64,000 bases of DNA, taken from Methanolobus sp. Lineage in GTDB: Archaea > Halobacteriota > Methanosarcinia > Methanosarcinales > Methanosarcinaceae. Below, in pieces: positions 36,668-46,167 of the stretch (its first letter is position 1; each line of letters starts with the position of its first letter). The translations under genes were made by a program, and so were the position numbers. The stretch covers positions 1 through 64,000 of the forward strand of contig NZ_JADQBY010000006.1 in NCBI RefSeq assembly GCF_016278385.1. The letters run 5' to 3'. The notes beneath the pieces are model-generated. The model worked only from the letters and a program-made list of their open reading frames with translations, had not been told where the DNA came from and searched no databases.

Positions 36668-37912
36668 CTATTCTTCGTCCTTTGCTGTTAGCAGTCCTGT
36701 TATCTCATCCATAAGGACATTTGCAATAAGACTTTTGGAACCTTCGATTTTGAGATTCTCTTTGTCAGTGGAGTATAATATAGTAATATTATTGTTGTCT
36801 GTTCCAATGCCCCCTTTGCTGACATCGTTGGCCACTATCATGTCAATCCCTGAGTTTTCAAGGGTATGCTTTGCCCTTTTGAGTAGCTCTTCCGTATCCA
36901 CTCCGGCTTCTGCCTTGAAACCTATTATCTTCACTTGTGGATATGCCTGCCTGGCTTCTTTTATGAGTTTGCGTGTGGATCTGAATAAAAGTTCAAGTCC
37001 TTCTCCGGATTTGATCTTCTGCTCGCTGGCATCTACTGTATAATCTGCAATGGCTGCAGAACTTATGAGTGCATCGTAGCCCTTTCCAAGTTCATCAAGC
37101 ACAGCATCTGTCATCTGGGTTGCAGTTTCGGCATGTATCTCATTGATGCCAAAAACCCCAAGTTTGTTCCTGTGGACTATTGTGACATCAGCGCCCCTGC
37201 GGTAGGCTTCAAGTGCCAGTTCATTCCCTGTTTTCCCGGATGCTCTGTTTGTAAGGATACGTATTGGGTCGATGGGTTCTGCCGTGGAGCCACTTGTAAT
37301 GAGTATCTTCTTTCCGCAGAGTGTCTTTATCCCGATCTTCCTCTCAACCTCAAGTACGATCTCATCATTTGTAGCTATCTTTGCTATGCCTTCTTCGATC
37401 CTGGGTCCGATAAAGCTGATTCCCCATCCTTTTATCTTCTCTATGTTCTCCAGAACGGCCGGATGATTGTACATATCCTCATGCATTGCAGGTACTATCA
37501 TCACAGGTTTGCCTGCCCCAATGGCTGTGGTTGCAAAGGTTGTCACAGGTGTATCGTCTATCCCTGCTGCTATCTTGCCGATGGTATTGGCCGTTGCAGG
37601 AGCCACAAGCAACAGGTCTGCCCTGCCAAGATTACCAAAGAATTCAACGTGCTCCACTTTCCCGGTTATACTTGTGATAACCTCGTTCCCAGTAGCGTAA
37701 TGCAGGGCCATGGGGTTGATTATCCATCCGGCCGCCTCGCTCATGACTGCATAGACATCTGCTCCCCTGCGGATAAACTCTCTTGCCAGTTCCACTGTCC
37801 TTACAGCAGCAATGCTGCCTGTGACTGCAAGTACGATGGTCTTTCCCTGAAGCGACTGGGATGTGCCGGATTTTATCCAGAGGGTTGGGTGTTCATTTGG
37901 AATTTGAGACAT
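36668..37912 (-). CDS. coaBC: CoaBC, phosphopantothenoylcysteine synthetase/decarboxylase
   Basis: The 414-residue bifunctional enzyme has an N-terminal FMN-dependent decarboxylase (TGSIAAVRTVELA, VAPATANTIGKIAAGIDD, PAMHEDMYNHP). The C-terminal ligase (from about 200) has ITSGSTAEPIDPIRILTN and RASGKTG. It makes phosphopantetheine from phosphopantothenate and cysteine. First gene of the minus-strand operon that runs to dadD and perhaps ahcY. Confidence 0.95.
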   Translation of the reverse strand: MSQIPNEHPTLWIKSGTSQSLQGKTIVLAVTGSIAAVRTVELAREFIRRGADVYAVMSEAAGWIINPMALHYATGNEVITSITGKVEHVEFFGNLGRADLLLVAPATANTIGKIAAGIDDTPVTTFATTAIGAGKPVMIVPAMHEDMYNHPAVLENIEKIKGWGISFIGPRIEEGIAKIATNDEIVLEVERKIGIKTLCGKKILITSGSTAEPIDPIRILTNRASGKTGNELALEAYRRGADVTIVHRNKLGVFGINEIHAETATQMTDAVLDELGKGYDALISSAAIADYTVDASEQKIKSGEGLELLFRSTRKLIKEARQAYPQVKIIGFKAEAGVDTEELLKRAKHTLENSGIDMIVANDVSKGGIGTDNNNITILYSTDKENLKIEGSKSLIANVLMDEITGLLTAKDEE

Positions 37913-38059
37913 ATTCTATCCTTGTTTGGTTAAATAAGTGGATTTTTAGTATTTAAGTGGGGTGGATAAGTAAGTTTAACTTTTACTTTGTTTTTGTGCT
38001 ACTTTACTATATTATACTTGAACTGTATTAGATAGTATATTCAATAAAGGTGTTAAATT

Positions 38060-38593
38060 TTGAATCATTTTCCTGTTCCCCGTCCTGCAACCCTTATAGA
38101 CAAACCCAAACTCCTCATTCTCTACCGTAAGGTGGCCTCAATCTCCGGTGGTATTATCCGTGAACCTCATGAGGTTACCGAGGAGTACATTGAAAATTTC
38201 CTCACAAACAGCTTAGCAGATGGCATAATCCTCGTAATCGATGATGTTGATAGTGACCGGATAATCGGTGAGATTCACACATACAAACCTTCTCTCTGCG
38301 TGTTCTCTCATGTCCTTGAACATCTGACTGTTACCGTACATCCATCCTTCCAGAGAAAAGGAATAGGCAGGATGCTTTTCACAACCATGCTCGAAAAGGT
38401 GAGATCAGACCATCCCGAGGTTCTCAGGGTCGAGTTGATAACAAAGGAGAGCAATCATGCTGCCAGAAACCTATACATGTCCCTTGGTTTTGTGGAGGAA
38501 GGCAGGATGGAGAAGAAGATTCGGCGAAAAGACGGCGGATTTGAGGCTGATATTCCCATGGCGTGGTTTAATCCTGATTTTCGTGATTTGTGA
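38060..38593 (+). CDS. GNAT-family N-acetyltransferase
   Basis: 177 residues from a TTG with AAAGGTG upstream. TVHPSFQRKGIGRMLF is the acetyl-CoA-binding motif A, and NHAARNLYMSLGFVEEGR is motif B. The substrate is unknown; small molecules and protein N termini are both possible. It is divergent from coaBC and followed by its own hairpin. Confidence 0.88.
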   Translation: MNHFPVPRPATLIDKPKLLILYRKVASISGGIIREPHEVTEEYIENFLTNSLADGIILVIDDVDSDRIIGEIHTYKPSLCVFSHVLEHLTVTVHPSFQRKGIGRMLFTTMLEKVRSDHPEVLRVELITKESNHAARNLYMSLGFVEEGRMEKKIRRKDGGFEADIPMAWFNPDFRDL

Positions 38594-38626
38594 GATGAGG
38601 ATTAGGGCTTATTTCTTGTTAATTTA

Positions 38627-38641
38627 AAAAGCAAAGCTTTT
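38627..38641 (+). terminator. hairpin after the GNAT gene
   Basis: AAAAGC-AAA-GCTTTT, a perfect 6-bp stem about 35 nt beyond the stop codon, followed by AT-rich sequence. Confidence 0.4.
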
Positions 38642-38756
38642 ATCTAATAAATATAATAATAAAATTATCTAATTAGTTGTTGTTTATTCAAAATAATGCT
38701 GAGCATTTCTCGCAGGAACAGGATACAACAAGAAATCAGGTTAAAGTGGTGACTTC

Positions 38757-39548
38757 ATGAAAACAAAAACCATTCTTGTAATGATTATTCTATTACTCAT
38801 TTTTAGTGCGGGATGCATTGATTCGGATTCAAAAAAAGCAAAACAGTTCTATGCAACGGCAATGGAATACTACAATAACGGGCAGTATGAGCTTGCGTTG
38901 GAGGCATGTCATCAGTCTCTTGATAGCAATCCTGAATATGCAGATGCATGGTACCTCAAAAGCATGTGTTATTACTATCTAGGCAATTATGATGAAGGTA
39001 TAAATTCTGTTGATCAGGCTCTGGAAATTGATCCCCAGCATGCAGATGCATGGGTTCTGAAAGGAACTTACTATGCCTTTTATGAGGACTATGATGGGGC
39101 ACTTGCTGCAGCTGATAAAGCACTGGAGTCTGAGCCTGAAAATGCAGATGCCTGGTTATTGAGGGGTATGAGCTATTACGACTATGGCGATTATACTGAC
39201 TCTCTTAGTTCTGTCGATAAGTCTGTGGAGTATAATCCTGAAGAAGGTACTGCGTGGATTTTGAAGGGAATGCTGCATGAATCGCTGGATCAGCCAGAAG
39301 AGGCTATTAATGCATTCGACAAGGCTATTGAATTAAACCCGTATGATGTTGAGGCTCTTACAATGAAAGGTATTGTCAGCCAGTCCACAGGGGATTATGA
39401 TGAAGCTCTGAATGCTTATGAAAAGGTTTTGGAATTAGAGCCGGAATCCAGTGAAGTCTGGGAATTGGAAGGAAATGTTCTCGAAGAGTTAAACAGGACC
39501 GAAGAGGCAGAAGAGTGCTATTTTAAAGCCGGTGAGTTAATGGGTTGA
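38757..39548 (+). CDS. TPR-repeat lipoprotein
   Basis: 263 residues. A hydrophobic signal (ILVMIILLLIFSAGC) ends in a lipobox Cys20. At least six tetratricopeptide repeats of 34 residues follow, each with the A/P pattern (ALEACHQSLDSNPEYADAWY and onward). It is anchored outside the cytoplasmic membrane and should act as a protein-interaction scaffold; no partner is obvious. Confidence 0.88.
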   Translation: MKTKTILVMIILLLIFSAGCIDSDSKKAKQFYATAMEYYNNGQYELALEACHQSLDSNPEYADAWYLKSMCYYYLGNYDEGINSVDQALEIDPQHADAWVLKGTYYAFYEDYDGALAAADKALESEPENADAWLLRGMSYYDYGDYTDSLSSVDKSVEYNPEEGTAWILKGMLHESLDQPEEAINAFDKAIELNPYDVEALTMKGIVSQSTGDYDEALNAYEKVLELEPESSEVWELEGNVLEELNRTEEAEECYFKAGELMG

Positions 39549-39694
39549 AAATCCATTTATTTTTTGGCTACTTTCTTCAGGAAAAGAAATCCTTGAATGA
39601 GTTAATGAAGCTGCCGGATATTTGAAGCAAATATCAAAAAATATTTATTCTATTCTTTTCAGTCATATTTTAATAATTTTAAAAACTGAGTGTC

Positions 39695-40696
39695 ATGACA
39701 AAAGAGTTTGATTATTACAGGATTCTGAAAGTAGACTATGCTGCTTATTTTAGTTTATGGATAATGATATTGCCATGGTTATTTTATCTTTTAATCTTTC
39801 TCCCAGGTGCAAAATTATCCGTTACTTATTGGACAATAGCAATGATGGTCATAAGTTTAATTGGATTGATTTTGCTTGTTCGAAGAATGCGTTTCCTGAA
39901 ACACCTGTACGTTCAGGGTGTGGATTCCATCGGTCGCATCGACTCAACACGTGGACAAGAAAGAGGAGGTTCATTGGTTTTATTCACATATGACTATCAA
40001 GGTGAGAATTGTCTTGAAATGAACAATTTGAGGACTTCTCTATTCTATCGATATGGTTTTCTTGAGGGGGATGAAATAGCTGTAAGGTTAAATCCCAATA
40101 AGCCTCATGATGCAGTTATGAGGGATGTATTTTTTTCAATTGATGAGGACAGAACTTCATTTATTGTTCCAAAAGTTTACAAATCGATGGCTCAAAGGAA
40201 ACTGATTGATAGGGATCTTCAACTTTTGCCAAGTGAAGTTGTATTTGCTGACGTATGGACATCTGGTAGGGTTGACACTGATTTTTCTCTTTCTCAATTT
40301 GCGGATGCTACTGTGGAATTTGGTCGTAATAAATATCGTGTTAATACAAAAAGAAATAGAATCTTTATTCGAAATAATTTAACTGTGAATATAAACACTG
40401 CCAAACTTTTGAATAAACATATTATCACGCTGGAATTCCGTAGATATTATAATCGATTTTATGTTGTATATTTTATCTTTTCAGCTATGATGGGATTCGT
40501 CATTACGGATTATATCTCTGGTTATGGGATTGGACACCTTACTTTGCTGTTCTTACTTTTCCCACTTGTTATATTGCAGGGTTTCTATAAGTCCGAAATA
40601 GGTATCAAAACTTTTAAGCTACCTGATTACCCCAGAGAAGTCCAGAATGCCTATTTTGAGATACTGGATGCTGTCAGGGAAAAGGAGATTGCTTGA
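39695..40696 (+). CDS. membrane protein, DUF3592-like middle region
   Basis: 333 residues with two N-terminal membrane helices (about 18-38 and 45-65), a soluble middle with GVDSIGRIDSTRGQERGG...LVLFTYDYQG, and two helices near 252-295. The middle resembles DUF3592-type membrane proteins, but I would not insist on it. Function unknown. Confidence 0.6.
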   Translation: MTKEFDYYRILKVDYAAYFSLWIMILPWLFYLLIFLPGAKLSVTYWTIAMMVISLIGLILLVRRMRFLKHLYVQGVDSIGRIDSTRGQERGGSLVLFTYDYQGENCLEMNNLRTSLFYRYGFLEGDEIAVRLNPNKPHDAVMRDVFFSIDEDRTSFIVPKVYKSMAQRKLIDRDLQLLPSEVVFADVWTSGRVDTDFSLSQFADATVEFGRNKYRVNTKRNRIFIRNNLTVNINTAKLLNKHIITLEFRRYYNRFYVVYFIFSAMMGFVITDYISGYGIGHLTLLFLLFPLVILQGFYKSEIGIKTFKLPDYPREVQNAYFEILDAVREKEIA

Positions 40697-40750
40697 AACA
40701 ATAACATTCTTTAACAAACTTTATTACCTCCTCCTGTAAAACTACTATAT

Positions 40751-41812
40751 ATGGATTTTCTCCCCCTTCTCTTCACATTCTTCGTTACACTCATGCTCCT
40801 TACATCCGGTTGTGTGAATAATGAAAATGATGTTTCAGAAAGTAATGACAATGACAGTCCTTTAGAAATTACTGAATCTGATGCTTCTTATAACACCACT
40901 AACTTCACATCAGATGTCGACTACCGGCAGCAGATGCGTAATTTTGTCATAGGCATCAGTACTTACTCAAAACAGAAGAACCCTGATTTCATAATCATCC
41001 CACAGAACGGTCAAGAACTTTTAACCTATGGGGGTCATCCGGCCGTTCTGCTAGCGAATGATTACATTGCGGCAATAGACGGAGTTGGCAAGGAAGACCT
41101 GTTCTTTGGTTATGATGACGACAATGTTCCAACAGAGGATAAGGATACTGAAGACATGGCATATTTGCTTGATTTTGCCATGGACAATGGTGTAATGGTG
41201 CTGGTAACAGATTACTGCTGGAGTTTGTCGTATGTCGATACTTCCTATCGTAAGAATTCCGAAAGGGGTTACATCTCCTTTGCTACTGACAGCAGGGACC
41301 TTGATTCAATTCCTGACTATCCGGGTGAGCCTTTCAATGTCAATGCTAATAATATTCAATCCCTAGATACTGCTAAGAACTTCCTATACGTCATCGATCC
41401 TGCAGAATTTGACAACAAGGAAGATTTTTTACTGGCATTACAGGAAACAGATTATGATACAATTCTCATTGATCTGTTCTACAATGATACACCTTTGACA
41501 GCAGATGACATATCCTCTCTGAAAACCAAAGCTAACGGTGGCTCAAGGCTGGTAATAGCCTACATGAGCATCGGTGAAGCTGAAGACTATCGCTACTACT
41601 GGAATAACTCATGGCTCGTAGGCTCTCCTGAGTGGCTTGAAGCCGAGAATCCAGACTGGGAAGGCAACTATAAGGTACGCTACTGGAGTGAAGAGTGGCA
41701 GGCTCTCATCTATGGGGATGAAGATGCATATCTGGATAAAATAATCGATGCAGGTTTCGATGGTGTTTACCTTGACATAATCGATGCATTCGAGTATTTT
41801 GAAGAAAAATGA
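40751..41812 (+). CDS. lipoprotein with GH114-like glycosidase domain
   Basis: 353 residues; the N terminus is a signal ending in LLTSGC (lipobox). The region from about 215 (TDYDTILIDLFYND) to the end matches the TIM-barrel family of endo-alpha-1,4-polygalactosaminidases (GH114/TM1410). It shows VIAYMSIGEAEDYR, KVRYWSEEWQ and GFDGVYLDIIDAFEY; the Asp and Glu in these strands are the likely active residues. It probably trims surface polysaccharide. Confidence 0.78.
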   Translation: MDFLPLLFTFFVTLMLLTSGCVNNENDVSESNDNDSPLEITESDASYNTTNFTSDVDYRQQMRNFVIGISTYSKQKNPDFIIIPQNGQELLTYGGHPAVLLANDYIAAIDGVGKEDLFFGYDDDNVPTEDKDTEDMAYLLDFAMDNGVMVLVTDYCWSLSYVDTSYRKNSERGYISFATDSRDLDSIPDYPGEPFNVNANNIQSLDTAKNFLYVIDPAEFDNKEDFLLALQETDYDTILIDLFYNDTPLTADDISSLKTKANGGSRLVIAYMSIGEAEDYRYYWNNSWLVGSPEWLEAENPDWEGNYKVRYWSEEWQALIYGDEDAYLDKIIDAGFDGVYLDIIDAFEYFEEK

Positions 41813-41875
41813 AAGTAGTTTTTCTACAGATCCCAATGTTGGATTAGATTATATTGGAGGGACTATTCTGGGAAA

Positions 41876-42183
41876 TTCAGACAAGTAAAAAAGGGCATTT
41901 TATTCGGCATGATTGCAGGTGTCATTGATGTAATTCCCATGGTGGTGCAGAATCTAACGTGGGATGCCAATCTGTCTGCTTTTGCTCACTGGGTGGTTAC
42001 AGGATTTCTGATATCAACCTCGAACCTTAAAATGAGTCCGATTTTGAAGGGTCTGACAATATCCATTTTACTCCTGATTCCATAGGGATGCTGGTTGGAT
42101 GGACTGATCCCATGAGCCTTCTTCCGATGATCGTAATGACAGTTATTCTTGGAAGTCTGCTGGGTTACTTCATAGAAAGGTAA
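41876..42183 (+). pseudogene. frameshifted small membrane protein gene
   Basis: Two frames join into one membrane protein. The first runs VKKGILFGMIAGVIDVIP to SILLLIP and ends at TAG 42083. The second starts at ATG 42088 and reads LVGWTDPMSLLPMIV to GYFIER, stop 42181. Adding one base at about 42082 gives a continuous LLIPIGMLVGWTDP. No good start codon is visible upstream, so the 5' end may also be lost. The hydrophobic pattern implies three or four helices; family unknown. Confidence 0.6.
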
Positions 42184-42297
42184 CACCTATTTCTTAGCAT
42201 CCATTATACTCTTATTGTGTCTGATGCTTCATATCAGTTTCAAATAGATATCTATTAATACTATTGTGCCCGAAAAAAGTCACAAAGAGGACTTATT

Positions 42298-43104
42298 ATG
42301 CGGATAGGTATAAAAAAAGCAATAATAATTCTAGCTGTGCTCCTTCTTGCAATCTCTGTAACAGGATGCACATCTGAAGATAATGGTAGCGACAGTGGGG
42401 ACAGTGTTTCATCATCATCAAGCTCTGTTGATATTGAGTTTCAGTTTATTGAAGCCGGAACCTTTGATATGGGTACATCAAAGTATGCTTACTCCCAGCC
42501 AGTGCATGAAGTAAGGCTTGCAAATGATTACTACATTGGTAAGTATGAAGTCACACAGGCACAGTGGGAAGCAGTAATGGGAAGCAACCCTTCAGCAACC
42601 AAGGGCGACAATCTGCCTGTTGAAAGCGTATCATGGGAAGAGATCCAGCAATTCATTGAGAAACTCAATGAGATGGAAGGAACCGATGCATATCGTCTTC
42701 CTACTGAAGCTGAATGGGAATATGCAGCAGCTGCAGGAACAACCACACTCTATTCATTTGGTGAAATAGATGAGGATGAAGGTCCATTCCTTTCAGACTA
42801 TGCCTGGTATCAGGAGAACTCCTATGAGAAGACGCATAACGTAGGCGAAAAACTGCCAAACCAATTTGGTCTCTATGACGTGCACGGTAATGTATGGGAA
42901 TATGTGCAGGACAGCTGGGTCGACAACTATGGTGGTGCAAGCGAGGATGGTAGTGCAGTAGAGAAGGGCGAAGGTTCCCTCAGAGTTGCCAGGGGTGGCA
43001 GTTACTCAAGCAAGGAAAATGCACTTTACACTTCATACAGAAGGAAGCAGGATCCACGTGATGGTGATCTATCAATAGGTTTCCGTCTTGCAATGGATGC
43101 ATAA
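42298..43104 (+). CDS. lipoprotein with formylglycine-generating-enzyme-like (SUMF) domain
   Basis: 268 residues. A signal ending in SVTGC with a lipobox is followed by a Ser-rich linker. A SUMF1/FGE-type domain runs from about 48, with GTFDMGTS, IGKYEVTQAQWEAVMG, YRLPTEAEWEYA, GLYDVHGNVWEY, RVARGGSY and IGFRLA. The C-terminal loop has Ser and no Cys where true FGE has its two catalytic cysteines. It is therefore more likely a binding protein of the outer membrane face than a formylglycine-forming enzyme. Confidence 0.85.
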   Translation: MRIGIKKAIIILAVLLLAISVTGCTSEDNGSDSGDSVSSSSSSVDIEFQFIEAGTFDMGTSKYAYSQPVHEVRLANDYYIGKYEVTQAQWEAVMGSNPSATKGDNLPVESVSWEEIQQFIEKLNEMEGTDAYRLPTEAEWEYAAAAGTTTLYSFGEIDEDEGPFLSDYAWYQENSYEKTHNVGEKLPNQFGLYDVHGNVWEYVQDSWVDNYGGASEDGSAVEKGEGSLRVARGGSYSSKENALYTSYRRKQDPRDGDLSIGFRLAMDA

Positions 43105-43124
43105 TTTTAATTTATTTAAAAAAG

Positions 43125-43146
43125 ACTAAAGCCATCTTGCTTTAGT
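43125..43146. terminator. bidirectional terminator between convergent genes
   Basis: ACTAAAGC-CATCTT-GCTTTAGT, a perfect 8-bp stem with an A run before and a T run after, between the convergent SUMF-domain and substrate-binding-protein genes. Confidence 0.55.
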
Positions 43147-43252
43147 TGATATTTCTTTTTTAGTTCGATTTGAATTTGACTTTTTTTAGCATCTCTCACA
43201 AGTGTAACATTTTTTTGATATATTTCATATTTTAATGAAAGATTAAATGAGC

Positions 43253-44347
43253 TTACGATTCTAGTGTAACAAAAGCCCCATTCCGGACTTGTACAAGTAC
43301 ATATCCTTCTTCAATGTCTCCTTTTTCATCGAACGTGATATGTCCTGAAGCACCATCGAATTCAATCTCATACAGCACATTCTTTATTTCCTCTCCATTG
43401 GTGGCTCCCTGTTCGATTGCCATGATGATTGCAGTTGCTGCATCATACGCTTGGGCAGCAAAAAGGGGTGCTTTTTTGCCATATGCTTCTATATATTTTT
43501 GCTTGAATTCTTCAGATTCCGGACTTACGGACACAATAGTAACTCCTTCAACTGAACTTCCAAGTTCTAGTATTGAAGCATCTTTGAGACCTTCTGATCC
43601 ATATATATCAGCTTCGATTCCCATGTTTGTTAGCTGGCTAAGCAGTGCAACACTGGATTCAGGTGCGTTACTAATGATATAGACAACTTCTGGTCCGGCA
43701 TTTTTTATTTTCGTAAGCTGTTTTCTCATATCGGATGATCCAGCTTGGTAGGTTTCATTTGCAACGACTTCTCCGCCAAGTGTTGTGAATTCCTCTGTAA
43801 TTGTAGTTGCAAGGCCGTTACCATACTGGTCATTTGTGTAGAGAAGTGCAAGTTTTGTGTAACCTGCGTTATTCATTGTTTTTGCTGAAAAAATACCATG
43901 ACGGTCATCTGCGCGTACTGTCCTGAAAATATAGTCTCCTGCATTTGATATTTCAGTACTTGTAGATGCCGGAGATATCATAATAACCTTATTTTGTTCT
44001 GCAATTGGTGCTGCAGCAAGGGTTGCAGCTGGGATGAGGTCGCCAATCACGGCCTGGACATTGTCAATACTTATCAATTTATTCATAGCTGTTGCTGCTT
44101 CTTTCGGTTCTGACATGGTATCTTTGGTAACTACTTGAATATTAGGCATATTTGATTCGTTAAATGCAAGCATTGCACCATTTTTTACAGCAATACCGTA
44201 ATCAGCTGCAGCACCTGTATATGGTCCCATTATTCCAACAGTAATAACGTCTGTTGTCTTCTCCGATGTTTCGTTATCTGTGCATCCTGATGTGAGCAGG
44301 ATTCCCAGAATAACTAATATCACAATAACTGCACTGCCTGTTTTCAT
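43253..44347 (-). CDS. branched-chain amino-acid-type ABC substrate-binding lipoprotein
   Basis: 364 residues; signal ILVILGILLTSGC with lipobox, then a type-I periplasmic-binding fold of the LivK kind. VGIMGPYTGAAADYGIAVKNGAMLA, ISPASTSTEISNAGDYIFRT and YGNGLATTI are characteristic. No permease or ATPase genes are adjacent, so it is an orphan. It may feed a distant transporter or act as a receptor. Ligand unknown. Confidence 0.88.
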   Translation of the reverse strand: MKTGSAVIVILVILGILLTSGCTDNETSEKTTDVITVGIMGPYTGAAADYGIAVKNGAMLAFNESNMPNIQVVTKDTMSEPKEAATAMNKLISIDNVQAVIGDLIPAATLAAAPIAEQNKVIMISPASTSTEISNAGDYIFRTVRADDRHGIFSAKTMNNAGYTKLALLYTNDQYGNGLATTITEEFTTLGGEVVANETYQAGSSDMRKQLTKIKNAGPEVVYIISNAPESSVALLSQLTNMGIEADIYGSEGLKDASILELGSSVEGVTIVSVSPESEEFKQKYIEAYGKKAPLFAAQAYDAATAIIMAIEQGATNGEEIKNVLYEIEFDGASGHITFDEKGDIEEGYVLVQVRNGAFVTLES

Positions 44348-44533
44348 ATTTCATCCCTGTTTTGATAAATAGATGTTATAATTCGCTTCTTGTAGTTATA
44401 TATAGTTTTCTTTTTATTTTATTAATGTAACTGACCGGCTAGGTTATTTTATGAAGTTTAGTTCAACTGAGATATCCATTTGCAAGCATATAGACAGGTT
44501 ATATATCCAGTAAGTTTCTATTTCTGGTATAAA

Positions 44534-45559
44534 ATGAAAGAGAAGGACAAATTTGTTGATAACATCAGTTCCATTTTCAACAGGTACTCAGGAAAAGAGG
44601 AACTGGAGAATGAAATAAAAAAGCTACAGTCACGTATGATTGAGCTTGAGCTGGATGTGAGAACTGCCAACATAAGGTATGAAAAAAGTACTGAGTCTGA
44701 AAAGAAGGCAATTGCATCAAAGCAGGAAGCAGAAGAAAAATTAAAGGCTGCAGAGGTAAGACTCCGTACAATGGAGCATGAGCTGGAAAAACAAAGAACG
44801 GATGCTTCAGGTGAATTATCATTTACCCGTGTCGATCAGTTTAGTAAAACAAGAACTGAAGAGTTCCTCCTGTCTCTTTCTTCATTAAGATCTCCCTCAG
44901 GTTCATTGCTGACTGTAAACGTTGCTGCCGGTGAGCAGTTGATCGATCTTAAGGATCATGAAGTAATAATGGAGCGGATAGACAGTGAAACTCTTGCGTT
45001 GATCGAAAAGGTAGTCTCATCAAGCGGATTTGTATTGTTCTATTCTCCTGATCATCTGGTGAACGAAATGATAATTCCTCCGTTACCTGTGGAAAAGTCT
45101 TACTGGGTTGCAGGGGATTCATTTAGTACGGGCGGTGTCACGGAATCACTTAACAGAGAGCTAAGTGTTTGTGTACTGGTGGCACATGCCGGTGAATCTT
45201 TTGTAGGTTACTCTCTTGACATGGAAGAGTTTGATTCATTTCAGGTGATCAAAAGTAGTGTGAAAGCCAAACATGCAAAGGGCGGTTTCAGCCAGAGGAG
45301 ATTTGAACGCCTGAGAGATGAAGACATAGCACACCACATCGACAAGGTAAAATCATCCCTTAAAGATATGTTTGAGGAATTCCGGGGCAGTATCGATTAC
45401 CTTTTCATAGCAGGGGATCTCCAGCTTGGAAAGGAAATTACAGAAAATGTTCCTATCGATATTAAACAGATATTCTCATCATCTGATATTCGTATAGAAA
45501 AACATAATATCTCCGATATCCTAACACAATTGTTGGTTTGTCGCAGATATAGGTTCTAA
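44534..45559 (+). CDS. Vms1/eRF1-like peptidyl-tRNA hydrolase
   Basis: About 341 residues from ATG 44534 (MKEKDKFVDN); an in-frame ATG lies at 44480. Residues 15-90 form a long coiled coil. The rest resembles the release-factor-like VLRF1 domain of Vms1/ANKZF1, with KGGFSQRRFERLRDE as the loop where the catalytic Gln sits, and a C-terminal FIAGDLQLGKEITE segment. In eukaryotes Vms1 frees nascent chains from stalled 60S subunits. Two genes downstream is an rRNA methyltransferase. Family assignment is by motif and context. Confidence 0.75.
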   Translation: MKEKDKFVDNISSIFNRYSGKEELENEIKKLQSRMIELELDVRTANIRYEKSTESEKKAIASKQEAEEKLKAAEVRLRTMEHELEKQRTDASGELSFTRVDQFSKTRTEEFLLSLSSLRSPSGSLLTVNVAAGEQLIDLKDHEVIMERIDSETLALIEKVVSSSGFVLFYSPDHLVNEMIIPPLPVEKSYWVAGDSFSTGGVTESLNRELSVCVLVAHAGESFVGYSLDMEEFDSFQVIKSSVKAKHAKGGFSQRRFERLRDEDIAHHIDKVKSSLKDMFEEFRGSIDYLFIAGDLQLGKEITENVPIDIKQIFSSSDIRIEKHNISDILTQLLVCRRYRF

Positions 45560-45569
45560 AGAGGTTGGT

Positions 45570-46142
45570 ATGATTATGTTGAGTAAAGAAGAACTCTGTG
45601 GGGTAATTGATGCAATTGGAGCCCTGACTGTAGGGGAGATATATTCTGTTGCAAAGGAAATGTCTCTTCTCAGGGGTGATGTTCCACGATCCATGCCTGA
45701 AATCAAGAATATCTGTGACGATTCTGAAAATGAAAATCTGATTGTTGCTGTCTCCTGGGACGAAGTTGAAGGTATGGAGGAAAGCGATCTTGCCTATTAC
45801 ATAGCTGGTCCAAATGCTTTTCCGGAAGTTCCTTTCGAATTAAGTGAGGTTATTGATATCCTTGAATTGACAAAGAGAGAAGTAGATCTCACTAAAGTTT
45901 CCGGTAGGATCAGCAGGAACCTGCATCGAAGGATAAAAAATCTGGATAATAAAATTGATTCTGTCAATAAAGGAAAAGTCCATGAAAAAGATCTGGAAAA
46001 CCTGGAACACAGGTATAGTGACATACTGAATCAATATTATGACTACAGTTTCTGGCTTCCGGAAAATATATCTGCTATCGAGGATGAAATAAAAGAACTC
46101 AGTAGTAGAATAGAATCTCTGAAGTCGGCACAAGGTATTTGA
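45570..46142 (+). CDS. conserved unknown protein, helical with C-terminal coiled coil
   Basis: 190 residues, not recognised. It begins with LSKEELCGVIDAIGALTVGEIYSVAKEM, a helix-turn-helix-like start. The second half is charged and coiled-coil (RRIKNLDNKIDSV to IKELSSRIESL). It starts 10 nt after the Vms1-like gene with GAGGTTGGT as ribosome-binding site, and rlmE follows after 25 nt, so all three are probably one operon. A role in translation quality control is inference only. Confidence 0.65.
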   Translation: MIMLSKEELCGVIDAIGALTVGEIYSVAKEMSLLRGDVPRSMPEIKNICDDSENENLIVAVSWDEVEGMEESDLAYYIAGPNAFPEVPFELSEVIDILELTKREVDLTKVSGRISRNLHRRIKNLDNKIDSVNKGKVHEKDLENLEHRYSDILNQYYDYSFWLPENISAIEDEIKELSSRIESLKSAQGI

Positions 46143-46167
46143 CTTTTAGGTAGTATCAAGTATTCAT

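Noticed and set aside
42083-42085. In-frame TAG as a possible pyrrolysine codon
   Set aside because: Reading through gives only a few non-family residues before another stop, whereas a one-base shift restores a coherent membrane protein.
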